Shown here piece after piece: positions 38,437-47,320 of a DNA stretch of 64,000 nucleotides. The position numbers and the translations under genes are program-made. The DNA is from Tianweitania populi. Lineage in GTDB: Bacteria > Pseudomonadota > Alphaproteobacteria > Rhizobiales > Rhizobiaceae. Numbering within the stretch: position 1 is the stretch's first letter; each line of letters begins with the position of its first letter. The stretch spans positions 434,001 through 498,000 of the forward strand of contig NZ_BMZQ01000001.1 in NCBI RefSeq assembly GCF_014652875.1, read 5' to 3'. The notes beneath the pieces were generated by a model that saw only the letters and a program-made list of their open reading frames with translations, was not told where the DNA came from and searched no databases.

Positions 38437-38523
38437 ACTGCCGAATGAGCCATGCACGGCAAGCGGGTGGTCCAGCATCAGCCGCCTGTGGCGTCGATGC
38501 GCGGTCCGGCGCATAGCCAGACC

Positions 38524-39468
38524 ATGTCCAGCCTTCCACCATCCCCGAAGCCCGCACCCTCCGCTGAAACGCGCGGCTTTATCTATGCCGGTTCGGCCTA
38601 TCTCATCTGGGGCTGTTTGTTCCCGCTTCTGATGAAGCTGGTGGCGCATATTCCGTCCGCCGAGGTGATCGCGCATCGGGTAATCTGGGCCGTGCCGATT
38701 GCCGCCATCGTTGTGTTGTGGCTGGGGCGAACGGCCGATATTCGTGCGGCCCTCCAGTCTCCGCGAACCCTGTTGATGGCGACGGTCACTGCGGCGGCGG
38801 TGACGGTGAACTGGGGCGTTTATGTCTGGGCCATTTCCGTCAACCGCACGGTTGAAGCAGCGCTTGGTTATTACATCAATCCGCTGGTCACCGTAGCGAT
38901 CGGCGCGCTGATCATGGGCGAGAAGCTCGACCGCCTGCAACTCGTCGCCATCGCACTGGCAACGATCGGCGTCGCGCTCGTGGCAATCGAAACTGGCGGA
39001 CTTCCCTGGATCTCGCTGCTTCTGGCCTTTTCCTTCGCCATCTACGGCTTCCTGCGCAAGACACTGCCGATCGGGCCAAGCCAGGGCTTCTTTCTGGAAA
39101 CGATGATTCTGCTCATTCCCGCGCTGCCCTATGTCATCTGGCTCGCGGCAACGGGGCAGGGGCACTTTCTTGCCGGAAGCGCGTCCGACACGTTCTGGCT
39201 GCTCGTTTGCGGCCCGGCGACGGCAGCGCCGCTTCTGCTTTATGGCTTCGGCGCCAAGCTGCTGCGCATCACCACCATCGGCATCATGCAATATATCGTG
39301 CCGACCGGCCTGTTCCTTCTTGCGGTCTTCGTGTTCGGCGAACCCTTCGGCTGGCACCGCGCGATCGCTTTCGCCTTCATCTGGGTCGCCCTCATCATCT
39401 ACACCGCGTCCCTGCTGATGAAGCGCAGAGCCTTGACGGAACTGCCGCTGACCCCGGCCTCGTCCTGA
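38524..39468 (+). CDS. rarD: EamA-family transporter RarD, copy 1
   Basis: 314-residue inner-membrane protein with ten hydrophobic helices in two EamA repeats. RarD hallmarks are VNWGVYVWAISVNRTVEAALGYYINPL and LPIGPSQGFFLET. I use the ATG at 38524 (MSSLPPSPKPAPSAETRG); an upstream in-frame ATG at 38452 has no better signal. RarD is linked to chloramphenicol resistance in E. coli, but the natural substrate is not known. Copy 2 follows 75 bp downstream. Confidence 0.88.
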   Translation: MSSLPPSPKPAPSAETRGFIYAGSAYLIWGCLFPLLMKLVAHIPSAEVIAHRVIWAVPIAAIVVLWLGRTADIRAALQSPRTLLMATVTAAAVTVNWGVYVWAISVNRTVEAALGYYINPLVTVAIGALIMGEKLDRLQLVAIALATIGVALVAIETGGLPWISLLLAFSFAIYGFLRKTLPIGPSQGFFLETMILLIPALPYVIWLAATGQGHFLAGSASDTFWLLVCGPATAAPLLLYGFGAKLLRITTIGIMQYIVPTGLFLLAVFVFGEPFGWHRAIAFAFIWVALIIYTASLLMKRRALTELPLTPASS

Positions 39469-39543
39469 TCGTTCATGAAAAGCAAAGCGTTCATCAATGC
39501 TTTTCGATAGTCGCCGCTCCGCAGCCGGCTCATAGAGCCCGGC

Positions 39544-40452
39544 ATGTCAAATCAGATCACACCCATCGCCCCGCGTGAATCGTCCACCCGCGGCTTCGCC
39601 CTTGCGATAACCGCCTACCTCCTGTGGGGCTTCCTGCCGCTCTACATGAAAGCCGTCGGTCATATCCCTGCGGTTGAGGTTGTTGCGCACCGCGCTTTGT
39701 GGTCGGTGCCGATCGCTGCATTCGCGCTGTTCTGGGCGGGGCGTATGGGCGATTTGATCACCGCGCTGCGTACGCCGCGCATGCTCGGCATGGCCGTTGT
39801 CACCGCCGCCATCATCTCGGTGAATTGGGGCATCTATGTCTGGGCCATTGCGGTTGGCCGCACGGTGGAAGCCGCGCTCGGCTACTACATCAATCCGCTC
39901 TTCTCGGTCTTTCTGGCCGCACTATTCCTCGGTGAGCGGCTGAAGCGGGCGCAGCTCGTGGCCATCGGTCTTGCCATCATCGCTGTTTCCATTCTTGCTT
40001 GGGAACGCGGCGGCCTGCCGTGGGTGTCGGTTGCGCTGGCTGTGAGCTGGGGCTTCTACGCCATGTTCAAACGGTCCCTGCCGATCGGACCCAACCAGGG
40101 CTTCTTTCTGGAAGTGTTGATCATCAGCGTGCCCGCGCTGGCTTACCTGATCTGGATCGGCATGACCGGCGGGTCGCATTTCTTCGGCGGTCCAGGCGGA
40201 GCCAATCCCTGGCTGCTGGCAGCATCAGGCCTCGTCACGGCCGTACCGTTGCTGCTTTACGCCAATGGCGCGAAACTGCTGAAGCTGTCGACCATCGGCA
40301 TGATGCAGTATATTGCGCCGAGCATCGTCTTCCTGCTCGCTGTGTTCTGGTTCCGCGAGCCCTTCACCTTCACCACCTTGGTGGCTTTTCTGTTCATCTG
40401 GTCGGCGCTGGTGGTGTTCACCGCCTCGGCCTTCCTGTCGCGCCGGACGTGA
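39544..40452 (+). CDS. rarD: EamA-family transporter RarD, copy 2
   Basis: 302-residue paralogue of copy 1, sharing VNWGIYVWAIAVGRTVEAALGYYINPL and LPIGPNQGFFLEV at the same places, with ten predicted helices. Divergence is spread along the whole length, so the duplication is not recent. The pair may form a heterodimer or serve two substrates; neither is shown. It converges on the LOG gene, 21 bp from its end. Confidence 0.9.
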   Translation: MSNQITPIAPRESSTRGFALAITAYLLWGFLPLYMKAVGHIPAVEVVAHRALWSVPIAAFALFWAGRMGDLITALRTPRMLGMAVVTAAIISVNWGIYVWAIAVGRTVEAALGYYINPLFSVFLAALFLGERLKRAQLVAIGLAIIAVSILAWERGGLPWVSVALAVSWGFYAMFKRSLPIGPNQGFFLEVLIISVPALAYLIWIGMTGGSHFFGGPGGANPWLLAASGLVTAVPLLLYANGAKLLKLSTIGMMQYIAPSIVFLLAVFWFREPFTFTTLVAFLFIWSALVVFTASAFLSRRT

Positions 40453-40473
40453 TGCCAGCGCAGGTGGCGAAGC

Positions 40474-41073
40474 CTACATCTGCTCGATAACGGCTTCGTC
40501 GCCTTCCGAGGCGTTGCCTGCCGCAACGATCGCCGGGATGATGTCCTCGACCTTGTCCACGAAGATCGGCCGCACCTGATGCGCGCTGTGGATGAAGCCC
40601 TCGGCCGTCATATGGTCGATCAGCGCGCGCATTGGCTCCCAGAAGCCGTCGATATTGGCGAAGATCATCGGCTTGCGGTGCTGACCCAGTTGGCCCCAGG
40701 TCATGATCTCGATGATTTCCTCAACCGTGCCGATGCCGCCGGGCAGGGCGACGAAGGCGTCCGACCGCTCGAACATCATGTGCTTGCGCACATGCATCGT
40801 GTCGACAACGTGAAGCTCGTCCAGACCGCTCGGCGCGCCGTCCTTGGCTTCCTTGGACAGGAGAAAGGTCGGGATGATACCGGTGACCTTGCCGCCGGCA
40901 GCCACGGCCGCGGCTGACACTGCGCCCATGATGCCGCGCGTGCCGCCGCCATAGATCAGCCGCAGTCCGGCTGCCGCCAATGCGGTGCCCAGCGCCTCGC
41001 CGCTCTCGATGTAAATGGGGGAACGGCCGGTTGAGGAGCCGCAATAAACGCAGACGGATTGAATCGAAGACAT
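40474..41073 (-). CDS. LOG-family phosphoribohydrolase (TIGR00730)
   Basis: 199-residue Rossmann-fold protein with the LOG signature PGGIGTVEEIIEIMTWGQLG (near 107-126) and an N-terminal VCVYCGSSTG. The family cleaves nucleoside 5'-monophosphates, including cytokinin riboside monophosphates, to the free base and ribose phosphate. In bacteria the main substrate may be AMP-like nucleotides. It is monocistronic. Confidence 0.92.
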   Translation of the reverse strand: MSSIQSVCVYCGSSTGRSPIYIESGEALGTALAAAGLRLIYGGGTRGIMGAVSAAAVAAGGKVTGIIPTFLLSKEAKDGAPSGLDELHVVDTMHVRKHMMFERSDAFVALPGGIGTVEEIIEIMTWGQLGQHRKPMIFANIDGFWEPMRALIDHMTAEGFIHSAHQVRPIFVDKVEDIIPAIVAAGNASEGDEAVIEQM

Positions 41074-41178
41074 GCCGTGGAGTGCACCTTGGGGATAGTT
41101 CAGGTCAAGCCGCCGTCAAGGCCACGCGCTGCCTTTTTCTTGTGACGCTTCGAAAAACAGGCTAATGCCTTGGAGAAC

Positions 41179-42699
41179 ATGGGGTTGGAGATTGCTGTGA
41201 CACCGGCGCGCGTCGTTTTGTTCCTGATCGGGCTGTTCTTTGCGGGCGGGCTGGTCGCTTATGGCTCCGGCGCCTTCGATTCTCAGCAGGCGCAGCCGCA
41301 AACAGCCGCGGCCATAACCTCGACGCCAGTGCCCGCGACGCCAGCGCCCACGACGCCCAAGCCGGCAGTTCAACCGCAGTCCCAGGCCGCCATTCCCTCA
41401 TCCATCACCGGCCAGCCGAACTCTGTCGCGCAGCAGAGTGCTGCCCTCGAAAATACCAAGGCTGCTCTGGAAGAAGCGAAATCCACGCGCAGCGACCGCG
41501 TAACGCCGAGCTTCGACATTCTGCGTGTGGAAGCCGACGGCTCGACCGTCGTAGCAGGCCGAGCCAAGCCCGGCGCTGATGTTGAAATCGTCTCGGACGG
41601 CACGGTTCTCGGGCAAACCAAGGTCAGCCCGAACGGCGACTTCGCCATCGCGCTGGAGTCTCCACTGCGGGCCGGCGATCACACGCTGGTTCTGCGCTCC
41701 AAGGGTGAGGGCGGATCGGCGTCTTCAACCGAGATGGCCATTGTTTCCGTTCCGGCAGACAAGAAGGGCCAGGTTCTCGCCATGGTGCAGGAACCCGGCC
41801 AGCCCAGCCGCTTGATCAGCCTGCCGGAAGCGGACGAGACGACGAATAAGCCGGCGATGTCCGATCAGCCATCCACGAGTGCGACCGCCTCGACCACTGC
41901 GCCCGCTCAGGACAACCAGGCTCCAGCGGCCGCGTCTCAGCCTGCGGCAAACACCCAGACGGCAGCTGTGAGCGGCCAGGCACCAGCACCGGCAGCGCAG
42001 CAAGACGGTAACGCAAACACCGCGCCAACGGTAGAAGCCGTCGAAATCGAAGGCAGCATGATCTATGTCGCCGGCCGGTCCGCTCCGGGCGCCAAGCTGC
42101 GCGCTTATGCTAATGACGATTTCCTAGGTGAGGCGACCGCTTCGCCCGATGGGCAGTTCCTGGTGGAAGCCAAGCGCGATCTCGCCGTCGGCAAATACAC
42201 GATCCGCATTGATGCCATCGGCGCTGATGGTGCGACGGTAACGCAGCGTGCCGCCGTTCCGTTTGAGCGCGAAGCGGGTGAAGCCGTGGCTGCAGTCGCG
42301 CCAACGCAGGAAAGCGCCGCGCCAAGTTCGGACGCCACTGCCGCTGCCAGCGCTCTACCGCCCGCTGCTACAAGCCCGGCAGCCGCTTCGGCCAGCACAA
42401 CGCCAACCGCCAGCGCTGCCGCCGACCCTGCTGCGGCAGCCGTGCAGACCACCGCTCCAGCACTGCAGACAGCAAAAGGCGCCGTCATCATCCGTCGCGG
42501 CGACTCGCTGTGGCGCATATCCAAGCGCGCTTACGGACGAGGCGTTCGTTATTCCACGATCTACCTCGCCAATCAGGACCAAATCCAGAATCCGAACCGC
42601 ATCTGGCCCGGCCAGATCTTCCATATGCCGGACAGCACCACCGAAGGTGAAAAGGCGGATATGACCCAACTCGGCGACCAAGCCACGACGCGCGACTGA
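41179..42699 (+). CDS. Membrane-anchored LysM protein with two Ig-like domains
   Basis: 506-residue envelope protein. One N-terminal membrane helix is followed by long Ala/Pro/Thr/Gln-rich linkers. Two related beta-domains occur near 110-180 (TVVAGRAKPGADVEIVSDG) and 285-355 (IYVAGRSAPGAKLRAYANDD). A C-terminal LysM domain at about 434-484 (IIRRGDSLWRISKRAYG) should bind peptidoglycan. The start is uncertain: the ATG at 41179 has GGAG 4 nt upstream, and an in-frame GTG at 41197 has a better-spaced GGAG. Probably a cell-wall-associated structural protein. Confidence 0.85.
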   Translation: MGLEIAVTPARVVLFLIGLFFAGGLVAYGSGAFDSQQAQPQTAAAITSTPVPATPAPTTPKPAVQPQSQAAIPSSITGQPNSVAQQSAALENTKAALEEAKSTRSDRVTPSFDILRVEADGSTVVAGRAKPGADVEIVSDGTVLGQTKVSPNGDFAIALESPLRAGDHTLVLRSKGEGGSASSTEMAIVSVPADKKGQVLAMVQEPGQPSRLISLPEADETTNKPAMSDQPSTSATASTTAPAQDNQAPAAASQPAANTQTAAVSGQAPAPAAQQDGNANTAPTVEAVEIEGSMIYVAGRSAPGAKLRAYANDDFLGEATASPDGQFLVEAKRDLAVGKYTIRIDAIGADGATVTQRAAVPFEREAGEAVAAVAPTQESAAPSSDATAAASALPPAATSPAAASASTTPTASAAADPAAAAVQTTAPALQTAKGAVIIRRGDSLWRISKRAYGRGVRYSTIYLANQDQIQNPNRIWPGQIFHMPDSTTEGEKADMTQLGDQATTRD

Positions 42700-42730
42700 C
42701 AGCAGGGGCAGGCCCTTCCTGCCTTGCCAG

Positions 42731-42774
42731 TTGAACTTGCGTGTCACACATTCATCGTATATCGCCGATAAACG
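42731..42774 (+). promoter_or_regulatory. Probable promoter of arsR, possibly leaderless
   Basis: A TTGAAC box at 42731-42736 and a TCGTAT-like box about 18 bp downstream would start RNA near 42766-42770, only a few bases before the ATG. No Shine-Dalgarno sequence is visible, so leaderless translation is likely. Confidence 0.35.
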
Positions 42775-42779
42775 ATGAA
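42751..42779. promoter_or_regulatory. 29-bp palindromic operator overlapping the arsR start codon
   Basis: Two 14-bp arms around a single central C, with only one mismatched pair. The arms read TTCATCGTATATCG and CGATAAACGATGAA. The second arm contains the ATG of the ArsR gene. Position and symmetry fit an autoregulatory ArsR-family site. Confidence 0.7.
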
Positions 42780-43110
42780 CAACATTGCCTCGGATCATCG
42801 ATGGGAGCATGACGAGCGGATTGCGGCGGGGCTGTCGGCCCTTTCGCATCCCGCCCGTTTGCGCATACTGCGTGAGCTTTCGCGAAGCCGGGCTTGTTGC
42901 TGCAAGGATGTTGTTGGTCGGCTGGACCTTGCCCAATCGACTGTGTCGCAACATCTAAAGGTTCTCGTGGATGCCGGTCTCGTGGTGTGCTCACCCGACG
43001 GCCAGCGTTCGCGCTACAGACTTGATACTGCCGCGCTCAAAGATCTGGCTGACAGCCTGTCCTGCCTTTCCGGCGCCTGCGCGGCTTCTTTAAACGAACT
43101 CTGCGGATAA
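42775..43110 (+). CDS. ArsR-family transcriptional repressor with a CCC motif
   Basis: 111-residue winged-helix regulator. The recognition helix is in LAQSTVSQHLKVLVDAGLV (near 52-70). Three successive cysteines, Cys41-43 (RACCCKDVV), precede it where ArsR sensors carry their metal- or thiol-binding site. Two more cysteines sit near the C-terminus (SCLSGAC). It probably senses a soft metal or a thiol-reactive compound and represses itself and the exporter that follows 5 bp downstream. Confidence 0.88.
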   Translation: MNNIASDHRWEHDERIAAGLSALSHPARLRILRELSRSRACCCKDVVGRLDLAQSTVSQHLKVLVDAGLVVCSPDGQRSRYRLDTAALKDLADSLSCLSGACAASLNELCG

Positions 43111-43115
43111 TTCTT

Positions 43116-45008
43116 TTGGCTGACAAAACTGTTTCGGCCGACTCCGGATCGCTGTTCCGGACGCTCGGCAATCTTTGGCCCTATATGTGGCCCGCCAACC
43201 GGCCGGACCTGCGTCAGCGTGTGATCTGGGCGAGCTTCTATCTCGTTCTGTCCAAGCTGATCCTGATCGGCGTTCCCTATTTCTTCAAATGGGCGACCGA
43301 CGCGCTGAACGGGCAGCTTACCGTGTCGCAGATCGTTCCGGCCTTGCTGGTCGGGCCGATCATGCTGGTGATCGCCTATAACGTCGTGCGTCTCGTGCAG
43401 CTTGGCTTGAATCAACTGCGCGACGCTCTGTTCGCACGCGTCGGACAGCATGCCGTTCGGCAGCTTGCCTACCGTACCTTCGTCCACATGCATCAACTGT
43501 CGCTGCGGTTCCATCTGGAGCGGCGCACAGGGGGCCTGTCGCGCGTCATCGAACGCGGCACGAAGGGCATCGAAACGATCGTGCGCTTCACGATCCTCAA
43601 CACGATGCCAACCGTGCTCGAATTCGTGCTCACGGCCGCCGTTTTCGCCTGGGCGTATGGCTGGAGCTACGTCGCGGTCATCAGTGCGACCGTGGTGCTC
43701 TATGTCTGGTTCACGGTTAAGGCGAGCGACTGGCGTATCACGATCCGCCGCGAGATGAACGACTCGGATACTGACGCCAACTCCAAGGCAATCGACTCGC
43801 TGCTCAACTTCGAAACCGTCAAATATTTCGGCAATGAGCGCATGGAAGCCGAGCGGTTCGATCGCTCCATGGCGCGATACGAGGACGCGGCAACCAAGAC
43901 ATGGACATCACTTGGCTGGCTGAACTTCGGTCAGGGCGTCATCTTCGGTCTTGGCACTGCGATCGTCATGGCGATGTCGGCGCGCGAGGTCATGAACGGC
44001 ACGCAGACGATCGGCGACTTCGTTTTTGTCAATGCCCTGTTGATGCAGCTATCCGTCCCGCTCAACTTCATCGGCTTCGTGTATCGCGAAATTCGTCAGG
44101 CCGTGACCGACATCGAGCAGATGTTCGGCCTGCTGGATATGAAGCAGGAAGTGACCGATGCTCCGGGTGCCCCGCCCCTGGCCATCACCAACGGCACGGT
44201 ACGCTTTGAGGACGTGCATTTCGCTTATGATGCCAACCGGCAGATCCTGAAGGGCGTCAGCTTCGAAGTGCCAGCCGGCAAGACGGTGGCGATCGTCGGC
44301 CCATCCGGTGCCGGCAAGTCGACGATCTCGCGCCTGCTGTTCCGCTTTTACGATGTCCAGAAGGGCCGCGTGACCGTGGATGGCCAGGATGTCCGCGAGA
44401 TCACGCAGGAAAGCCTGAGGGCGGCGATCGGCATGGTGCCGCAGGATACGGTGCTGTTCAACGACACCATCGCCTACAACATCCGCTATGGTCGCCCCGA
44501 TGCCTCGGCGGAGGAGGTGGAGCGTGCCGCCGAGCAGGCGCAGATTTCCGGCTTCATCACGCGTCTGCCGGAAGGCTTTGACAGCATGGTTGGCGAACGC
44601 GGCTTGAAGTTGTCGGGCGGTGAAAAGCAGCGCGTTGCAATTGCCCGCACCATCCTGAAGGCGCCGCCGCTCCTGATTCTGGATGAAGCGACATCCGCGC
44701 TGGATACACAGACCGAGCAGTCGATCCAGGCATCCTTGGACGAGGTCAGCCGTGGGCGCACCACGATCGTAATCGCGCATCGGCTGTCCACTGTCATCAA
44801 GGCCGATCAGATCATCGTACTGCGCGACGGCACGATCGCAGAGCGCGGCACTCATGCGGAGCTGATGGACGAAAACGGTCTCTACGCCTCCATGTGGATG
44901 CGCCAGCGTGAAGCTACCGAAGCCGAAGAGCGGCTGCGTCGTGCCCGCGAAGCAGCCGAGATGGAAGAGGGTTCGGTGCGCATCGAGCCTCAACTGGTTG
45001 AAAGCTGA
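43116..45008 (+). CDS. Atm1/HMT1-type ABC exporter (half-transporter)
   Basis: 630-residue ABC exporter with six membrane helices (about 25-320) fused to an ATPase domain. Walker A is GPSGAGKST (near 394), the signature is LSGGEKQR (near 500) and Walker B is LLILDEAT. It belongs to the Atm1/ABCB7/HMT1 group, known to move glutathione-bound metal or persulfide species. The start is a TTG at 43116, 5 bp after arsR, with a weak ribosome site, so coupling is likely. Pairing with a Cys-rich ArsR supports a metal or glutathione-conjugate role. Confidence 0.9.
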   Translation: MADKTVSADSGSLFRTLGNLWPYMWPANRPDLRQRVIWASFYLVLSKLILIGVPYFFKWATDALNGQLTVSQIVPALLVGPIMLVIAYNVVRLVQLGLNQLRDALFARVGQHAVRQLAYRTFVHMHQLSLRFHLERRTGGLSRVIERGTKGIETIVRFTILNTMPTVLEFVLTAAVFAWAYGWSYVAVISATVVLYVWFTVKASDWRITIRREMNDSDTDANSKAIDSLLNFETVKYFGNERMEAERFDRSMARYEDAATKTWTSLGWLNFGQGVIFGLGTAIVMAMSAREVMNGTQTIGDFVFVNALLMQLSVPLNFIGFVYREIRQAVTDIEQMFGLLDMKQEVTDAPGAPPLAITNGTVRFEDVHFAYDANRQILKGVSFEVPAGKTVAIVGPSGAGKSTISRLLFRFYDVQKGRVTVDGQDVREITQESLRAAIGMVPQDTVLFNDTIAYNIRYGRPDASAEEVERAAEQAQISGFITRLPEGFDSMVGERGLKLSGGEKQRVAIARTILKAPPLLILDEATSALDTQTEQSIQASLDEVSRGRTTIVIAHRLSTVIKADQIIVLRDGTIAERGTHAELMDENGLYASMWMRQREATEAEERLRRAREAAEMEEGSVRIEPQLVES

Positions 45009-45033
45009 ACGCGCACACACACGGATGACAATG

Positions 45034-45060
45034 GGTTGCGTTGAAAGGCGCAACCCTTTC
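45034..45060 (+). terminator. Terminator of the arsR-exporter operon
   Basis: GGGTTGCG-TTGAAAGG-CGCAACCC, an 8-bp stem followed by a short TTTCC, 25 nt after the stop. Confidence 0.65.
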
Positions 45061-45063
45061 CGC

Positions 45064-45081
45064 TAATCACAGCTGCGATTA
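45064..45081. promoter_or_regulatory. 18-bp near-palindrome upstream of psd
   Basis: TAATCACAGCTGCGATTA, two 9-bp arms differing by one pair, 14 bp before the psd start codon. A candidate operator or leader hairpin. Confidence 0.3.
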
Positions 45082-45095
45082 ACGGGACCTGACGC

Positions 45096-45794
45096 ATGAC
45101 CCTGGCGGACACTATCCGCAATACGCTGACGCCGATCCACAAGGAGGGCTACCCCTTCATCGCTGGTTTCGCGGTTGTCACCATCATCATCGGCTTTCTT
45201 TGGGCGCCGCTGTTCTTTGTCGGCTTGGTGCTGACGGCCTGGTGCACCTACTTCTTCCGCGATCCGCAGCGCGTGACGCCGATCGACGACGGGCTGGTGG
45301 TGAGCCCTGCAGATGGCCGCATCTCCGCCGTTGGTCCGGCCGTGCCGCCACGCGAGCTCGGCTTGGGCAATGCCGAGATGACGCGCATTTCCGTGTTCAT
45401 GGACGTGTTTTCCTGTCATGTGAATCGCGCGCCGGTGCGCGGTCTCGTCAGCAAGATCGAATATCGTCCTGGCAAGTTCCTGAATGCCGATCTCGACAAG
45501 GCCAGCGCCGAAAACGAGCGCAACGGCCTGCTGATCGAAAGCCCGCATGGCACGATCGCCTGCGTGCAGGTCGCCGGCCTCGTGGCCCGCCGCATCCTCT
45601 GCTGGGTTGATGAAGGCAGCCAGATTTCGACCGGTGAGCGCTTCGGCCTGATCCGCTTCGGTTCGCGCCTTGATGTTTACCTGCCGGGCAACGCCACGCC
45701 GCGCGTGGCTGTCGGGCAGACGGCCATCGCCGGCGAAACCATCCTGGCTGATTTCGATAGCGGGCTGACGACGCCGCTCGTGCGGATTGCCTGA
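45096..45794 (+). CDS. psd: Phosphatidylserine decarboxylase proenzyme, short type
   Basis: 232-residue inner-membrane enzyme that makes phosphatidylethanolamine. Two hydrophobic segments lie near 22-55. The pyruvoyl group is formed by self-cleavage at Gly-Ser in [13 protein letters not shown] (about Ser189). The length is that of the short, archaeal-like PSD-A type common in rhizobia. pssA follows after 6 bp, giving consecutive pathway steps in one operon. Confidence 0.95.
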   Translation: MTLADTIRNTLTPIHKEGYPFIAGFAVVTIIIGFLWAPLFFVGLVLTAWCTYFFRDPQRVTPIDDGLVVSPADGRISAVGPAVPPRELGLGNAEMTRISVFMDVFSCHVNRAPVRGLVSKIEYRPGKFLNADLDKASAENERNGLLIESPHGTIACVQVAGLVARRILCWVDEGSQISTGERFGLIRFGSRLDVYLPGNATPRVAVGQTAIAGETILADFDSGLTTPLVRIA

Positions 45795-45800
45795 TCACCC

Positions 45801-46598
45801 ATGCTGGATCCCGTCAATCATCAAGACGAGAATGGGCTGGAGGCAGAGCCGCGCATGCGCCGCATCTCCATCCGCCTGCTGATCCCCAACCTGCTGACGC
45901 TGCTGGCGATCTGCGCCGGCATGACGGGCATCCGGCTGGCTTTCGAAGGGCGCTTCGAGATCGCCGTCATCATGGTGCTTGGCGCTGCCTTCCTCGACGG
46001 TATCGATGGGCGCGCCGCACGCATGCTGAAGGCGACATCGAACTTCGGCGCGCAGATGGATTCGTTGGCCGACATCGTCAATTTCGGCGTCGCGCCGGCG
46101 CTGGTGCTTTACGCCTATCTCCTTGATCAGGCAGGATCCTTCGGCTGGATCGCCGCGATGCTCTACGCCATCGCCTGCGGACTGCGCCTCGCGCGTTTCA
46201 ACGTCATGCTGGATGATCCCAACCGCCCGGCCTGGAAGACCGCCTATTTCGTTGGCGTGCCGGCACCGGCTGGGGCAGGGCTGGTGATGCTGCCGATCTA
46301 TCTCGGCTTTCTCGGCGTGGAGCCGGATCGCAGCTTTGCCATGGGCGCTGTGGTCTTCACGCTGATCGTCGCCTGGCTTCTGGTCAGCCGCTTGCCGGTT
46401 TATTCTGGCAAGACGGTGGGGCAGCGGATCGGCCGTGATGCCGTCATCCCGCTGACGCTGGGTGCCGTTGCCTATGTGCTGTTTCTCACAAGCTATACCT
46501 GGGAAACGCTGGTTGTTTCAGCTGTTGCTTACGCAGTATTCCTGCCGCTCAGCGTGCGCGCGTACCGCCGCCGCGCCGCCAAGGAAGCTCGGGCTTAA
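45801..46598 (+). CDS. pssA: CDP-diacylglycerol-serine O-phosphatidyltransferase
   Basis: 265-residue membrane enzyme that makes phosphatidylserine, the substrate of Psd. The CDP-alcohol phosphotransferase motif DG..AR..G...D...D is complete in DGIDGRAARMLKATSNFGAQMDSLAD (split across residues 70-95). About seven hydrophobic helices follow. It is the membrane type II enzyme, as in other rhizobia. Confidence 0.96.
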   Translation: MLDPVNHQDENGLEAEPRMRRISIRLLIPNLLTLLAICAGMTGIRLAFEGRFEIAVIMVLGAAFLDGIDGRAARMLKATSNFGAQMDSLADIVNFGVAPALVLYAYLLDQAGSFGWIAAMLYAIACGLRLARFNVMLDDPNRPAWKTAYFVGVPAPAGAGLVMLPIYLGFLGVEPDRSFAMGAVVFTLIVAWLLVSRLPVYSGKTVGQRIGRDAVIPLTLGAVAYVLFLTSYTWETLVVSAVAYAVFLPLSVRAYRRRAAKEARA

Positions 46599-46607
46599 AC
46601 GCAGGGC

Positions 46608-46646
46608 GGCGCCGCCTCAAAAAGCGTGCGGCGCCTTGATCGTTTT
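46608..46646 (+). terminator. Terminator after pssA
   Basis: GGCGCCGC pairs with GCGGCGCC around a 12-nt loop, then TTGATCGTTTT. It overlaps the 3' end of the convergent HAD gene. Confidence 0.6.
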
Positions 46647-47318
46647 AAGCAGATCCGGCAGCTGCCGCATGTCCGTAAATACGGCATCCGGTTGAAGCCG
46701 CTCGAACGCCTTCAACAACCCGCCGAGTTCGGCATGCGCGCCGCCGGCAAAGCCGAGAACCTTCATGCCAGCGCTCTGCGCGGCCTGGATGCCGGCCGGG
46801 CTGTCTTCCACCACGATGCAGTCCGAGGGCTCCACGCCCATTTGACTGGCTGCATGCAGGAACAGGTCGGGGAAGGGCTTGCCGCGCTTCACCATGGTCG
46901 AACTAAAGATGTTGGGCTCGAACAAGTCGAGCAGACCGGTGACGCCCAGCGACAGCCGGATACGGTCGGGCTGGCTCGAAGACGCCACGCAGAAGGGCCG
47001 CTTCAGCGATAGCAGCGCATCGCGGATGCCGGGGATCGGCGTCAGCTCATCCGTGAAGCGCTGACGCATATCCACACGGATCGCTTCCATGTGGTCGTCG
47101 CTGAAGTCGACGGCATGGCTCTCGCGCAGTAGCTCGCGGATCGTCGCCATGCTGCGGCCGAGAAAGGCTTCGTAGGCGAGGGCGGTGGACACGTCGCCAC
47201 CGGCGCGGGCGATATGATCGACAAGCACGCCGATTGACAGCGGCTCGCTATCCACCAGAACCCCGTCACAATCAAAGATGACGAGGCCCGGGTAAGCCGG
47301 AACAGAGAGATCGGTCAC
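46617..47318 (-). CDS. HAD-superfamily sugar-phosphate phosphatase-like protein
   Basis: 233-residue HAD hydrolase. The nucleophile motif is VIFDCDGVLVDSEP (near 13-26), with the motif-II serine in CVASSSQPDR, and the magnesium aspartates are in CIVVEDSPAGIQAA near 158-171. The cap type fits beta-phosphoglucomutase-like phosphatases. It starts 2 bp after mtlK in the polyol operon, so it probably dephosphorylates a polyol or ketose phosphate that arises in that pathway. Confidence 0.87.
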   Translation of the reverse strand: MTDLSVPAYPGLVIFDCDGVLVDSEPLSIGVLVDHIARAGGDVSTALAYEAFLGRSMATIRELLRESHAVDFSDDHMEAIRVDMRQRFTDELTPIPGIRDALLSLKRPFCVASSSQPDRIRLSLGVTGLLDLFEPNIFSSTMVKRGKPFPDLFLHAASQMGVEPSDCIVVEDSPAGIQAAQSAGMKVLGFAGGAHAELGGLLKAFERLQPDAVFTDMRQLPDLLKTIKAPHAF

Positions 47319-47320
47319 GC

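Noticed and set aside
37609-39357. Long antisense open frame (582 codons) over cimA and rarD
   Set aside because: Spans two real genes on the other strand and has no recognisable domain.
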